Below are positions 54,540 through 64,000 of a stretch of DNA of 64,000 nt, one piece after another. The notes beneath the pieces were generated by a model. It ran no database searches. It worked only from the letters and a program-made list of their open reading frames with translations, and was not told the DNA's origin. The DNA is taken from positions 14,231,867-14,295,866 of the forward strand of contig OU342630.1 of NCBI GenBank assembly GCA_910589415.1, read 5' to 3'. The stretch is from Malachius bipustulatus (taxonomy: Eukaryota; Arthropoda; Insecta; Coleoptera; Melyridae). Every line of letters starts with the position of its first letter. The stretch's first letter is position 1. A program made the position numbers and the translations under genes.

Positions 54540-55375
54540 GAGTCATGCAGCGAGGAAAACGAACTTTCGGTGCTATTGATGGCAACAGAAAATCCACATA
54601 TCAGTCAAAAAGCAATCGGTGAAACAACCGTTTTAGTGAGATATGTGTGCAACGAATTCTGAAAAAAAAAATCATGTAGTTATTGTAGTTACATGCCTAC
54701 CACATTCAGTTGCATCAAGAACTCAACAATGCTGATTTTCAACTTTTCAACTGCGTTCTGAATTTTTCGACTGGCCAAGACTGGAGGAATCTACATTTTT
54801 CACGTGTCTGTTAGTCACAGATGAAGCTACATTTCGTAAAAATGGATCTGTAAACAGGCATAATTTCCATTATTACAAATCAATAGTCAACATCGCTGGT
54901 CTTTAAATGTATGGGGAGGAATTGTCGGAGAAAATGTTGTAGGGCCGCATTTTTTCAAAGGTCATCTTAATGGACCTATGTATTTAAATTTTTTGCAACA
55001 AGTGTTGTCTAATTTACTAGGTAATGTTTCTCAGCATACAATAAACAGGATGTGGTTTCAGCAGGATGGAACCCGTGCACATTTTTCGCTACATGTCAGA
55101 GCATATCTCGACGAAATTTTTTCCGAACCAGTGGATTGGTAGGAATGGGCCCACCAGGTGGCCGGCTAGATCACCCGATCTGACAAAACTAGATTTTTTG
55201 AGGGGATAATATGTGAAAGAAATGGTGTATAACAATCCACCAACAACACTCATTCTCATAAATATGCAACAAAGAATAGTGGACGCGTTTGCTCGCATTA
55301 CAACTCAAATGTTGAGGAGAGTGGAAACATCTTTTCCGCAGAGAATCATTTTTGTTGCTTGAATGAAATGGAAGA
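54540..55375 (+). pseudogene. Broken Tc1/mariner-superfamily DDE transposase
   Basis: Pieces in all three frames spell a DDE transposase of the type often labelled with DUF4817 in insects. They are ATENPHISQKAIGE (HTH), HIQLHQELNNADFQ, LLVTDEATFRKNGSVNRHNF (first Asp), VGPHFFKGHLNGPMYLNFLQ, MWFQQDGTRAHFSLHVRAYL (second Asp) and ARSPDLT-like remnants. At least six frameshifts or stops occur, so it is inactive. Complementary arms lie at about 54070-54150 and 55555-55640. Confidence 0.85.
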
Positions 55376-55554
55376 TATTTCGAACATTTGCTGTACCTAG
55401 TCATTTTTTATGCTTTTTAATTTTGTTACTTTTTACAGTTTATTAATAAATTTATCAATTTCATCAATTTATCAAAATCCAAAAGTGACACTTGTTCAAA
55501 TTCTGACAGGTATTTGCAGCGCAAGGTTTTGTTATTTTTCATTAAATCATTACC

Positions 55555-55690
55555 GTTTCCTTTTTCGATGCATGAAAATGTAACATTTTTTTTCAAAACT
55601 ATTAAATATCTCAAGAACTATGGAGTTTAGTGATACAGAAACTTGTGCAAAAGTCGTAAATGTCATCAGTTTTAAAGCTCCGCCTAAAGT
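55555..55690 (-). repeat. Right arm of the mariner-like element
   Basis: CTTTTTCGATGCATGAAAAT and CTATTAAATATCTCAAGAAC complement the left arm. The sequence CTTGTGCAAAAGTCGTAAA (55645) is echoed in opposite orientation at 55990-56015, so a small inverted structure adjoins it. Confidence 0.65.
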
Positions 55691-56469
55691 AGTACAGTGG
55701 TCCTAAATATGCCTACTTACAACGTGCATTTTGCTATGAATACCCTTAATATTTAGTGTACCTGACTGTGACAAATGTTTGGGATTTCTGGTTTACCCCT
55801 ATAATCTTAGATATACCATGTTATTGGTTGTTTGCTAAAAGGCCTAAATATATTCCTCTCCTTGTTCTTCATAAACATCTGTATCGCGATTTACCTTTTC
55901 TTCAATATTTTACGACAGTAAAAGCAAATAGTTCTTCTATTGTCCGACGACGACACGCTGGGCCAGAAGATGGGATTACCTGTGACGGGTTTATGACTTT
56001 TGCACAAGTTTCGCTGAAACGGACTTAAAGTTCCTTTCCATTGTAAAGCACTACGACAGGAGATCGTAGTACCTACACAAGGTACCGTTACACCCTCAGA
56101 TATTGTATAGGACAAACCGAGGCAGGGTTGTCAGGTATAATCCCTGCTCCTCAAATACCAGGAAATTCAGTATTCGGAATAAATTTCGATCGTCAATTGC
56201 TATTCCGCGAATAGGGATTCAAAGCAACCAAAAATAAATTAGTCTCGAGTGTGGGAGGAGCCAATCAGGGAAGTCAAGAAACCAAGATATCATTATAAGG
56301 TCGTTCTTCCGAAGTTCTTAAACTCAGATTTTACGCACACCTAAATCTCGTATAATGAGTGTTATTACAATTCTGACTGCACTATCTAATCTCCTTTGAG
56401 GTGATAGGTCAACGTACTCGTATTATTGGTGGACCGGCAGCTGGAACCGATACAAAAGATTAACTAATT
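55691..56469. other. Intergenic; no supported gene
   Basis: A 90-residue frame at 55756-56028 has no recognisable domain and overlaps the inverted fragment at 55990-56015. Otherwise plain sequence. Confidence 0.5.
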
Positions 56470-56775
56470 TGTCCGTAAACAAGCCGAAACACGAATGATA
56501 TAAATAAAAGTCCAGCATTTTCAATCATTGACTCGATTAATGATTAAAGAGCAGTGGTCTGTAGTGTGGTCAGCTAGTGGTCTCCAGTAAACAAGCCGGA
56601 TCCAGTAGGTACCACATTAAAAACTCTAGCATTTCTGTCAGTACTGACTAGATAGGGGTAGAACTGGACCACGGTGGGGTCGATGGCTGGTCTCGTCACA
56701 AAAGTACTTCGTAAACAAGCCGGCTCCAGTAGGTACCAAACTAAAAATTCCAGCATTTCAATTATTATTAACCAG
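56470..56775 (+). repeat. Three diverged tandem repeats, unit about 110-125 bp
   Basis: GTAAACAAGCCG followed by CCAGTAGGTACCA and a segment like TCTAGCATTTC starts near 56473, 56587 and 56711. The second and third are closest to each other. Each holds AACAAGCCGG(A/C)TCC. Confidence 0.7.
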
Positions 56776-57451
56776 GTAGCCCACAGAGGCAATAGGTAGT
56801 CAAAAGGTCAAAACAAACTAAACAAACAAGATATACCAAATAACAATAGAATGAGTTATTATGCAGGTCACGAGTAAAACTAGACGGAGGTGAAATGGTT
56901 CGCTCTCCCAGGTAAATCAACTGTGAAAATAATATCAATAAATAGAAGAGAATAAGAAGAAACGATTTTATAATGGACAAAACGGAAATAGCATTAATAA
57001 GAAATGGCAATACCGCCCTCGAACTAGTAACTGACCTGGGCACTACTGGGCAGACACACAAATAGTCCGAGAACTGAACCTGTTGTCGGTTCGTTTTAGG
57101 TGAAGCATTCAAACTGAGCTCTCTATACAGGGAGATGCCGCTAACTGTACCATATGTACGAGTAATACATATAAATTGTAGAAGGTAAATTTACCCACGA
57201 AATTTTTGTATGTTGAATTAACTTTGTAAATCAGACAAATACTCCCGAAGTAGTCCAGGTCATTTCTAACCAAAGTAATGTAAAACCATTTATTTCTAAA
57301 TAAATAAATAAAGAAAGAAAGACACAGAACAGTGGTGGAGAGAACTGAATTTTGTAGTTATTATCAGTCTGAAAAATCAATGAAACAATAACAACAAAAT
57401 GTCAGTTATTTACTCCGTTTTGCCGTGAGAAATTCAAACCAGTCGAGATAA

Positions 57452-57910
57452 GAGAAATCCAAGTTACAATGGGACACCACAGGTTTCTTACCGCTTTCTG
57501 TTTCGGTGATTCTAATCCTAGCATACCTCAATCAAAGATCAGGGGGGATTACGGTAGACATAGGAAAAAAACACAACGGTCTTATTAAGGGAAACTTAGG
57601 GAAAAGACGATCACCGTTGCTTTTAGGAAGAAATCAACAGGCCTGGGTGCAAAACGTTAAAGTAGGTACCAATAATAGATCTGAAGATACAGTTCATGCA
57701 GTTTCAAAAGTTTTGTTGGGGATAACCCAAACTGTGGGCTTAGCTGAAAATAATGTCCCTCTTCTAAACGAGGATATTTACAACACTTTAATTAAAACAC
57801 GTTTTATACATCTTTTGCTTATCGTAAACTTTTTACAACAATTTAAAATCCCAAAGACTTCTCAGTTTGAGAGCCTTAGACAAAATATTTTGAAATTATG
57901 TTCTAATTAA
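57452..57910 (+). CDS. Unidentified reading frame, possible exon or relic
   Basis: Open from after a stop at 57449 to TAA at 57908-57910, with no ATG near its start. It reads as ordinary protein: a hydrophobic VSVILILAYL segment, then ITVDIGKKHNGLIKGNLGKR, LLLGRNQQAWVQNVKVGTNN and a helical Leu-rich tail RFIHLLLIVNFLQQFKIPKT. CTAATCCTAG at about 57509-57518 could be a splice acceptor. I do not recognise the family. It could be a host exon, a transposon protein or a viral relic; coding quality is suggestive, not proven. Confidence 0.4.
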   Translation, partial: EKSKLQWDTTGFLPLSVSVILILAYLNQRSGGITVDIGKKHNGLIKGNLGKRRSPLLLGRNQQAWVQNVKVGTNNRSEDTVHAVSKVLLGITQTVGLAENNVPLLNEDIYNTLIKTRFIHLLLIVNFLQQFKIPKTSQFESLRQNILKLCSN

Positions 57911-58626
57911 GTATCACATTTGCATTTTGTATATTTGCTACTTACGGTTACTCTATATGACAGACACGAGTAGGTATCTAAGAGTTGGAAAATTTATATT
58001 ATAAAGAATATGCCTTTAGTAAATGCCTTTTGATTTCTGTAATGCAATCATGAGGTTATTGAGATTAAAACTGGACTAATTATTCGGTCTGATATACGTA
58101 AAGATAAATTGCCTTTCACAAGTTATTATTAATCGAATTTTTCCATAACGTTGTAACAGCAGTTGCCTAACCAAAAAACTCCCAGATGACCCGATACTAT
58201 AGTATTAGTTAGTTTTAGTAGTTAGTTGTTAGTTATACTATTTGAATAGTCTGGCCACATCCACGAGTACAATAATCCAGCCCAGTTTTTAAGAAAATAT
58301 TCTCGAGCTGTACTTCTTGTTCAGTGGTATAAGGTATAATATCATATAACTATAATCATAAGTTTTTGATAAATTGATATCACACATTCTGAGATTATCT
58401 CATTATAAACCAGACCATCTGCGCAGATGTTGCCAAGACAGATAATACTTCACTGACCGAATAAGATGCAAATTTTCTCATTCTACAGTCCACCTGATAC
58501 TTTAAAAAACAATGCGAATGTCCCGATACTAGAGCCATCCCTATGATGTCGTTGTGTTTGGTTGAATTCCGGAGCAGTAATCTCCAGGGAGTCCAGGCTT
58601 ATTCTCTAGATAGGGACTCCCGGCGG
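57911..58626. other. Intergenic or 3' UTR of the sushi gene
   Basis: No coding frame seen. If the sushi exon is terminal, part of this is its 3' UTR (minus strand). TTAGTTAGTTTTAGTAG-like short repeats lie near 58205-58240. Confidence 0.4.
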
Positions 58627-58826
58627 TTAGATCTCGGAATAATTGGTGCAGTTGGGCAGCGGCGCGGACCAGGTCCCGTCTGAGAGGCATCGGGGACGAG
58701 CCTCCAGCTTTGATTCGAATCCAGGATTGCAAGTTATCTGTAATTCGTCACCTGGTTCGTAGCTGAATTTGGTAGGAGCGACCAGACCGTTCTCCGGTTC
58801 TCCACGATATGGACATCGGGGTTTGC
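58627..58826 (-). CDS. Terminal exon encoding a sushi/CCP domain (host gene)
   Basis: On the minus strand a TTTTCAG acceptor (58827-58833) opens a frame in phase 2, from KPRCPYRGEPENG to a stop at 58627-58629. It has the four cysteines and Trp of a sushi domain: CPY, ITCNPGF, PRCLSDGTW and PLPNC, with YEPGDEL between the first two. The protein ends NCTNYSEI. It is GC-richer than its flanks and has no indel. Sushi domains occur in secreted or membrane adhesion and synaptic proteins; a C-terminal sushi domain would fit a hikaru genki-like protein, but that is a guess. Upstream exons should lie to the right, beyond the window. Confidence 0.82.
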
Positions 58827-59080
58827 CTGAAAATAATAAAAGTTAATTTAGCGACAATGCGTACTTCAGCTAGTAGAGTTTCTTTGAGATCACAAAACAT
58901 GTCTCAAAATCACAATTTGTTAAACTTTCATCAGTGATTTATTAACTACGTAGGTACTAAGAATTCTAGACGAAAATGTTATTGAAATTTCAAGTCTTTA
59001 GGGACGGAACGATGCGATACGTTTTGCGCGACTACATATTAAATATGAGAATATGGAGTCATATTGACTATTTTATTATA
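58827..59080. other. Probable intron of the sushi gene
   Basis: Follows the acceptor on the minus strand. No further exon was found in the window. Confidence 0.4.
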
Positions 59081-60069
59081 CAGAGTGAGTCATATATCCT
59101 TCTAAGTATGGGGTATCTTCATCTTTGTTACTTGAAAAGTTACAGGCTTGGTTGGATTAGACAAAAATTGCACGTTATACAGGGTACTAAAATGCTGCTT
59201 TGCTAGTTAAATTTTTTCATAGTTCACTAGATAGGTAGGTAGGTACATACGGAGAAAAAACTAAAATTAGTAATTCTTGTTATAAATTACTCTTCCTGTG
59301 TAATATCTAGAGACCTGAAATATTAAACTTTTAATGTTTAAAATGTATCTTGAGAAGGGTGTGCATTTTTGGACATAGATAATTTCAGTTAAATCGTCAT
59401 ATTTTTTACTGAGGAATCTGTGGTAGAGCTTGGTGGTACCTTTTAGCGACACCCAGTATATCTTAGTAATCAGAAAAATAAAATGCGTCAAAAAGGGAAA
59501 ATCCAACATATGGCGGTCATAAGAAAAACGAAAGTTGAGGCGGGTTGCGGAATAACAAAAGACGATTGAGACCTGTCACACACGCTATCTTATTTGTCAT
59601 TTTAATAGCTGTCAAATGAACCGTTTCGGATTTACTTGCGAAAAATGAAATTCACCATTTTCGGTTTTTGGCCGATATTTCCAAAACCAATAGACCGATC
59701 GTAAATCTGAAACCGGTTATCGAATGAACTAAGTTTCCCTTGAAACTTTCCCATTTAATATTTGCTGTAGGTGTAATAGGAACCGAGATTCCTGTATAGA
59801 GAAGCGAATCTTAGACACACTGTATTCAAAAGAGTATAAACATCTAGTTTCAAGTCTCTGGATGCTATTCTGGATGAACAATTATTATTTATAACAGAAA
59901 AATTGACGAATTTAAGTATTTCCCTATATCTAGTGAGCTATGTAAAAATTTTAAATTCTGAAATCAGAATTTTTGTGACCGTTAGTAACCCAGTGTGCAA
60001 TTTAAGCAAGCCTGTCACTCTTAAAATAACAAAGATACCCATGCAAGGAAGGACGTATGGCTCACTCTG
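59081..60069. mobile_element. Diverged palindromic transposon, 989 bp, CAGAGTG ends
   Basis: TA-CAGAGTGAGTCATATATCC to the complementary CTCACTCTG-TA. Inside the ends, ACAGGCTTGGTTGGATTAGA resembles the core start of the elements at 39850 and 43473, and CATAAGAAAAACGAAAGTTG (about 59518) is shared. One end of a different family (CTGGGTGTCGCTAAAAGG, complement of 59439-59456) is embedded. Older than its relatives. Confidence 0.75.
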
Positions 60070-60093
60070 TATAGATTAGTTGTTATAAATAAT

Positions 60094-60305
60094 AAAGGCC
60101 AGACAAACAAAAGCAGCGAAAAATAAATATCACGTTAAAAGTGGCGCCCGAACAGGGACCGGCAACTTGTGCTTGTGCGACTGCGAGAGGAGAAGAGACA
60201 ATAAGTCGAGAGGAGCACTGAGGCGAACCGAGCCATTAAGGACTGCGAACGGTACGCCGGGTGCGCTAGCTTTCGTAGCCAGACACTCTGGAAGACAGAT
60301 TGACG
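60094..60305 (+). mobile_element. LTR-retrotransposon leader remnant with tRNA-Lys primer site
   Basis: AATAAAGGCCAGAC and AATAAATATCACG are LTR-end-like with polyadenylation signals. Next come the primer site and a purine- and GC-rich leader (GAGAGGAGAAGAGAC). No gag frame follows, and the LTR start is not visible, perhaps cut off by the element ending at 60069. It may be a solo-end remnant, a TRIM-like element or a truncated gypsy. Confidence 0.6.
60142..60159 (+). other. Primer-binding site, tRNA-Lys type
   Basis: TGGCGCCCGAACAGGGAC, an exact 18-nt complement of the conserved animal tRNA-Lys 3' end. The same site is used by lentiviruses and by some insect LTR elements; here the context is retrotransposon, with no viral gene. 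Confidence 0.85.
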
Positions 60306-60569
60306 CCATATCATAAGAGTATTTTCTATTATTACCTACTTATTTTGTTGACATTCAACGAGGTGAGACTTATATTATGTAGAAACTATCAATAATAATT
60401 ACTGTTAAACGCAAATTGTTGAGAAAGGCGCATTTAAAATCAACGGGGAGATAAAGATCCATTACGTTCCTCTACACTAAGGCACAATGATTTATTTTCC
60501 GGATAGTTTTGATATTGAAAATATTTTTCTGTCACGATTCGTTTTTATTCATTCGTCTACGTTTTTATA

Positions 60570-61060
60570 CAGGGTGTCGCTAAAAGGTACCACCAACGCT
60601 CTACCACAGATTCCTGAGTAAAAAATATGACGATTTAGCCGAAATTATCTATATCCAAAAATACACCCTTTACAAGATGCAGCCCATAAAAGAGGGTCAA
60701 CCAAAAAGACGTTTTCCAGGATAAGTCCAAAATGGATTAACTGAGAAACTTCAAAATTTAGGGCTTATTACTATTGTTAAAACCAATAAGCTGACATACA
60801 GCGTGTATTATAAAGGCTCATTAAGTTAACGGGCATATTTCTGGAGCCATTTCTGAAGAAGGTATCGAGTCTAAGTGGAAAATATTTAAATTTTTCTATT
60901 CTTGACATGAAAGTAATTACAAAAATGTCGATAAAAGTCATTTGACGTCGATATTAGCTTCAAAAACGAGTACAGAAATCTGCCCGTTAGCCTAATCAGC
61001 CTGTATAATATTGGCTGCAAGTCTTACAAACATTGACATACAGGGTGTTCCTGTTTTTGA
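60570..61060. mobile_element. Element with CAGGGTGTCGC end, diverged
   Basis: Starts TA-CAGGGTGTCGCTAAAAGG. Related sequence is inside the element at 59081 (inverted) and at 33440-33560 and 34550-34650. A second end, TACAGGGTGTTCCTG, lies at about 61040. Arms are poorly matched. Confidence 0.5.
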
Positions 61061-61794
61061 TTTCACGTCTCACTTTTTACTCCAGAACTCTTTCATCTGC
61101 ACGCCACTGATACTTCATCGGCGTCAATTTGGTTCAATATTTACAATTTTCTAATTATCCTCTCTCAGAAGATGTTCACAAATTGGATGACTTTACAACT
61201 TCAACTGCCACACCAGTTCCTTCCTAAGATTTGTGTTCCTGTTTAATTTAGAAATATCTATACATTTTTGTCTCAAAAATTTCACAAATCACCTTTATTG
61301 AGGGTCTAATAAATAACAAAAAATATTATAATGTCTTTTGTAATCTACTAGTTAAATATGCTAAAGTACCTATGTATTGTCTTAGCTTTCCTGTGAATCA
61401 GGAGAAGAGGTTGCTTTGGCTTTCCGTACATCTAAGAAAATTAGGATTAATCTTCATACAGACAGATAAGTATGGTATTCCATTAATCATACAAAGTAAC
61501 CCAAACTCGCTATTTTTCGTCCTAAATAAAACTGGAAATAATAATTATCTTGAAAATCGCTGCGTCACTGGCTGTCGTCGCGGAGGTCTCTGACAGCATT
61601 GCCATTTTCAGCGCAATTCTCTATTTATGCGATCGGTCACTCCTTTTCCCACTCACATGAAGATACAAATTAGATGATGGATTTCGATTATTTCTTATTT
61701 ATGACTATTTTGTTTAGACGTCATTGGTGTCCACCGGCTTTATGAATATTCTTAATTTTTTAATTCTTATAGTATTGTGGTATACATATTATAT
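61061..61794. other. Intergenic; no supported gene
   Basis: The 73-residue frame at 61372-61593 has an FPVNQEKRLLWLSVHLRK stretch faintly like a THAP domain but lacks its C2CH residues in order. Treated as non-coding. Confidence 0.4.
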
Positions 61795-61862
61795 TAATTA
61801 ATATATATTATATATTATATATTATATAATATATATTATATATTATATATTATATATATTAT
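61795..61862. repeat. Imperfect (TATAT/ATTA) microsatellite
   Basis: About 68 bases of TATATTA-type repeats, self-complementary. Confidence 0.9.
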
Positions 61863-62340
61863 GTATAAGCAATCAAATTATTGTTTGTTATTAATTGATA
61901 ATCTATGAGAAAATTCGCTGTTTCATATGTTTTACAGATTACTTTGACTCGATTAAGACCCACTGATTTAATATCTGAAATATTATCTCGTAGACAATGA
62001 TCTACAAGCAAATAATGCCCGACTCGAATTGCAAATAGTCTTCCAATGTTTTTATCCCTATGCTCTAGCATTACAAAGTATGGACCCACGTCTGTGGCCT
62101 GATAATCGGTATATCGTGTAAAAGATAGGAAGATAAAGTATTATATTATTCGTGGCGCTCCGTGATGTATTCAAAGCGGCAACGCTGCGACCGTCGCGTT
62201 GCGCAGGTAAACAATATCGTAATTATTGGCTGTCAATGTTATTAAAATTATTATTAATCTCAAAATCAAAGCGTAAAATTCGAAATTCGAACTTCGCATA
62301 ATAAAAATTACACAGTAGTGAGTAGTGCCCTTTAAACTTG

Positions 62341-62394
62341 ATACTAAAACATGTCTCAGCAGAATAATCTTAGCGACGAAGAGAAAATTTGGTA
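62341..62394 (+). other. Possible first coding exon
   Basis: After TACTAAAAC, an ATG opens MSQQNNLSDEEKI and meets a GTAATATG donor at about 62392 (otherwise TGG TAA stops it). A CpG-richer patch (62150-62210, GCGACCGTCGCGTTGCGC) lies upstream and could be a promoter. There is no downstream exon to confirm, so this is a weak call. Confidence 0.2.
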
Positions 62395-62514
62395 ATATGC
62401 GTAAACAAATAGCAACCTATCTTAACCTTAATGATCCGCAATTGTACACAGGTCATTGTTAAAATATATAATTTTTTAATCTTTTCTATGAAATAAAAAA
62501 GGGTCGTAGAAAAA

Positions 62515-62655
62515 GTAGTGTATGGAACTCGCAGATAATGGCTCTTAATACGCTCTTATGATGGTTAAGACACTCAAGACACTCGCCTACGGTTCGTATC
62601 TTAACCATCATACTCGCGTATTAATAGCCTTCATTATAAGCTCGTTGCATAATAT
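62515..62655. repeat. Imperfect hairpin repeat
   Basis: AATACGCTCTTATGATGGTT (62558-) pairs with AACCATCATACTCGCGTATT (to about 62625), with weaker pairing outside (GATAATGGCTC with AGCCTTCATTAT). Probably a small foldback element. Confidence 0.65.
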
Positions 62656-62820
62656 ACTAATATAGGTACAATTCTTAATATTGTTATTTTAATTGATTAA
62701 TATCCCCATAGGAAGTGTATTAGTTTTCAGTTATTTATCTTATCAGTTATCCGTCGCTCTCACTGCACTACAGCTCGCTTTCGAGTTTGAAGGATGACTG
62801 GAGTATATGTATATACCTAA

Positions 62821-63903
62821 AGGCCCGGTTACACGGTCCGTGGTTCGGCGAACCTGTCTCGACGAGCCGCGAACCACGCACCGTGTGACATAGGTGGCTC
62901 GCTATGGGCTCGCGGTTCTTGGTGTGTGGTTCGCCGTATCCATCGGGAGTCGGTAAATTTGCACAGAACAAAGCGGCCGAACCGATAGGTTCGTGTAGAT
63001 TTGTCGTCGGTTCGTGCTGGTTCGCCATGTTGCGAACCAATGCTCAGTTTTGCAATTTATTTTATCCAATAATTGAGTCTTGTATTGCATGCAGGCGGGA
63101 ATTAAAATGTAATCTTCGATAGTTTGGTATTTGATAGCAAGTCTTCGTACACTGCTTTTTATTGCTATAATCGTACTTGATCCCGGGAACTTGTGCCATG
63201 GTCCATGGAAATTTTCTCCGAATAGACATCATCGACGATTACGTGTAAATTGATAACTAATTCATTCTTGGACATTTATTTATAAATTTTAATAGCATCA
63301 CGATATAAATGGGTGTAGTAGTGTGAAGTAGTGGACATGACTTTCGTTTCTTCAAAACAAATGGCATGGTGATCCTGAAGCACGGCGTACTCCGCGACAG
63401 CTAACTTAAGGAATTAAACTTCCGAGGATTTCGTATCCGGCGTTAAGTCACACTCAAAAAAGTAATCGTCTGATTCAGAAATCTATGACATCATCGGAGA
63501 GATCGGCCGTTGCTACAGTGCAGATAGCTAGTGGAGGGGGTGTGACGTCAGCAGACCATCATCCTATAAATAGTAGCGCTCTCCCAGCTGTCCAGTCATG
63601 TCCACACATGTCCAGCTGTCTACACGTAACCGCTGATGATGTCTAGCGCATCTGTAGACGGAACGTTTCGAGCAAATCTCCACGGACCACGGCACAACAG
63701 CACGGAATCAATTACGATTTCATTATCAAACTTGCTTTCAATAAAACAAACTAGGTTCCATGTTGTCTCGGCGAACCGATTGCGAAAGACAACTAAACGA
63801 TCCACGCACTGTGTGACCACCCCTGGTTCGCTAAAATGCGAGTCTCTGCGAACCATGCACCAGTTCCGTGGTTTGCCGAACCACGCACCGTGTAACTGGG
63901 CCT
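62821..63903. mobile_element. PIF/Harbinger-like element, non-autonomous, TAA duplications
   Basis: AGGCCCGGTTACACGGTCCG begins it and ACCGTGTAACTGGGCCT ends it, a 16-17-bp inverted repeat with one or two mismatches. TAA flanks both ends (62818-62820 and 63904-63906), the 3-bp TWA duplication of PIF/Harbinger. Subterminal copies of GGTTCGGCGAACC and GAACCACGCACCGTGTGAC repeat inside. The 1083-bp interior has only short frames and no DDE or Myb-like protein. Confidence 0.8.
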
Positions 63904-64000
63904 TAATATACCTAATTAATGCATAATAATTATAGTGATGGTTGTTCCCCCAAATGGTGGAAATTCCCTGTAATGTTTCCATTTTATAAAAGCAAATTAC

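Noticed and set aside
58541..58732. 63-residue minus-strand frame (MQSWIRIKAGG...)
   Set aside because: It overlaps the sushi exon in the wrong frame; the sushi frame has the conserved Cys and Trp and a splice acceptor.
60142..60159. Endogenous lentivirus suggested by the tRNA-Lys primer site
   Set aside because: The site is shared with insect LTR retrotransposons and no retroviral gene or LTR is present.
61372..61593. THAP-domain protein
   Set aside because: The FP...W stretch is suggestive but the zinc-binding C2CH order is absent.
63620..63982. 120- and 96-residue overlapping frames near the right edge
   Set aside because: They run through the Harbinger-like terminal repeat on both strands and have no domain.

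Overview
The window is an AT-rich stretch of animal nuclear DNA, almost certainly from an insect with a large, transposon-filled genome. The evidence is BEL/Pao and Ty3/gypsy LTR retrotransposons, an I-type non-LTR element, many palindromic short DNA transposons and decayed insect-type transposases. Recurrent GTAGGTACCTAC-like words also suggest an insect, but the order cannot be fixed. Only one short piece looks clearly like a host gene: a sushi/CCP-domain terminal exon on the minus strand (58627-58826). A possible first exon (62341-62394) and an unidentified reading frame (57452-57910) are weaker candidates.

Bases 1-20065 are a nest of retrotransposons. The outermost layer is the 3' end of a plus-strand non-LTR element (RNase H and zinc-knuckle tail, 2067-2816; its 3' UTR and tail resume at 19918-20065). 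Two things went into it: a plus-strand BEL/Pao element whose 3' part opens the window (1-2066) and a minus-strand Ty3/gypsy element (2817-19917). The gypsy was itself hit twice. A minus-strand BEL/Pao element (3122-9265, duplicated target GTAGG) sits in its 3' LTR, and a second minus-strand Ty3/gypsy element (13480-18235, duplicated target ATTGT) splits its gag. LTRs, primer-binding sites, polypurine tracts and target duplications are readable for all three inserted elements. Each pol carries at least one small frameshift, while BEL copy 1 stays open across the site where copy 2 is broken.

Bases 20066-41000 hold almost no protein-coding signal and many inverted-repeat elements. Most end in CAGGGT(G) next to TA. 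They reach about 1.65 kb, several are nearly perfect palindromes, and some share a core but have completely different ends that match on both sides. There are also tandem repeats, two clusters of a GTGAGG(A/T)CC motif and a small Crypton-like coding remnant.

Bases 41000-48000 hold the most striking feature. Inside a decayed pogo-like transposon is a 320-bp-period repeat carrying two complete type I hammerhead self-cleaving ribozymes (42767-42811 and 43087-43131), with an inverted third copy cut off inside the ribozyme. This layout matches terminal repeats of Penelope-like elements or retrozymes. A decayed Penelope-type reverse transcriptase fragment lies about 4 kb away (47130-47640).

Bases 48000-64000 hold small inverted-repeat elements, a 576-bp perfect tandem duplication joined to a broken mariner-superfamily transposase (54540-55375), the sushi exon, an LTR-retrotransposon leader with an 18-nt tRNA-Lys primer-binding site (60142-60159), and a PIF/Harbinger-like element with TAA target duplications (62821-63903). 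All identities come from reading the sequence; no database search was run.
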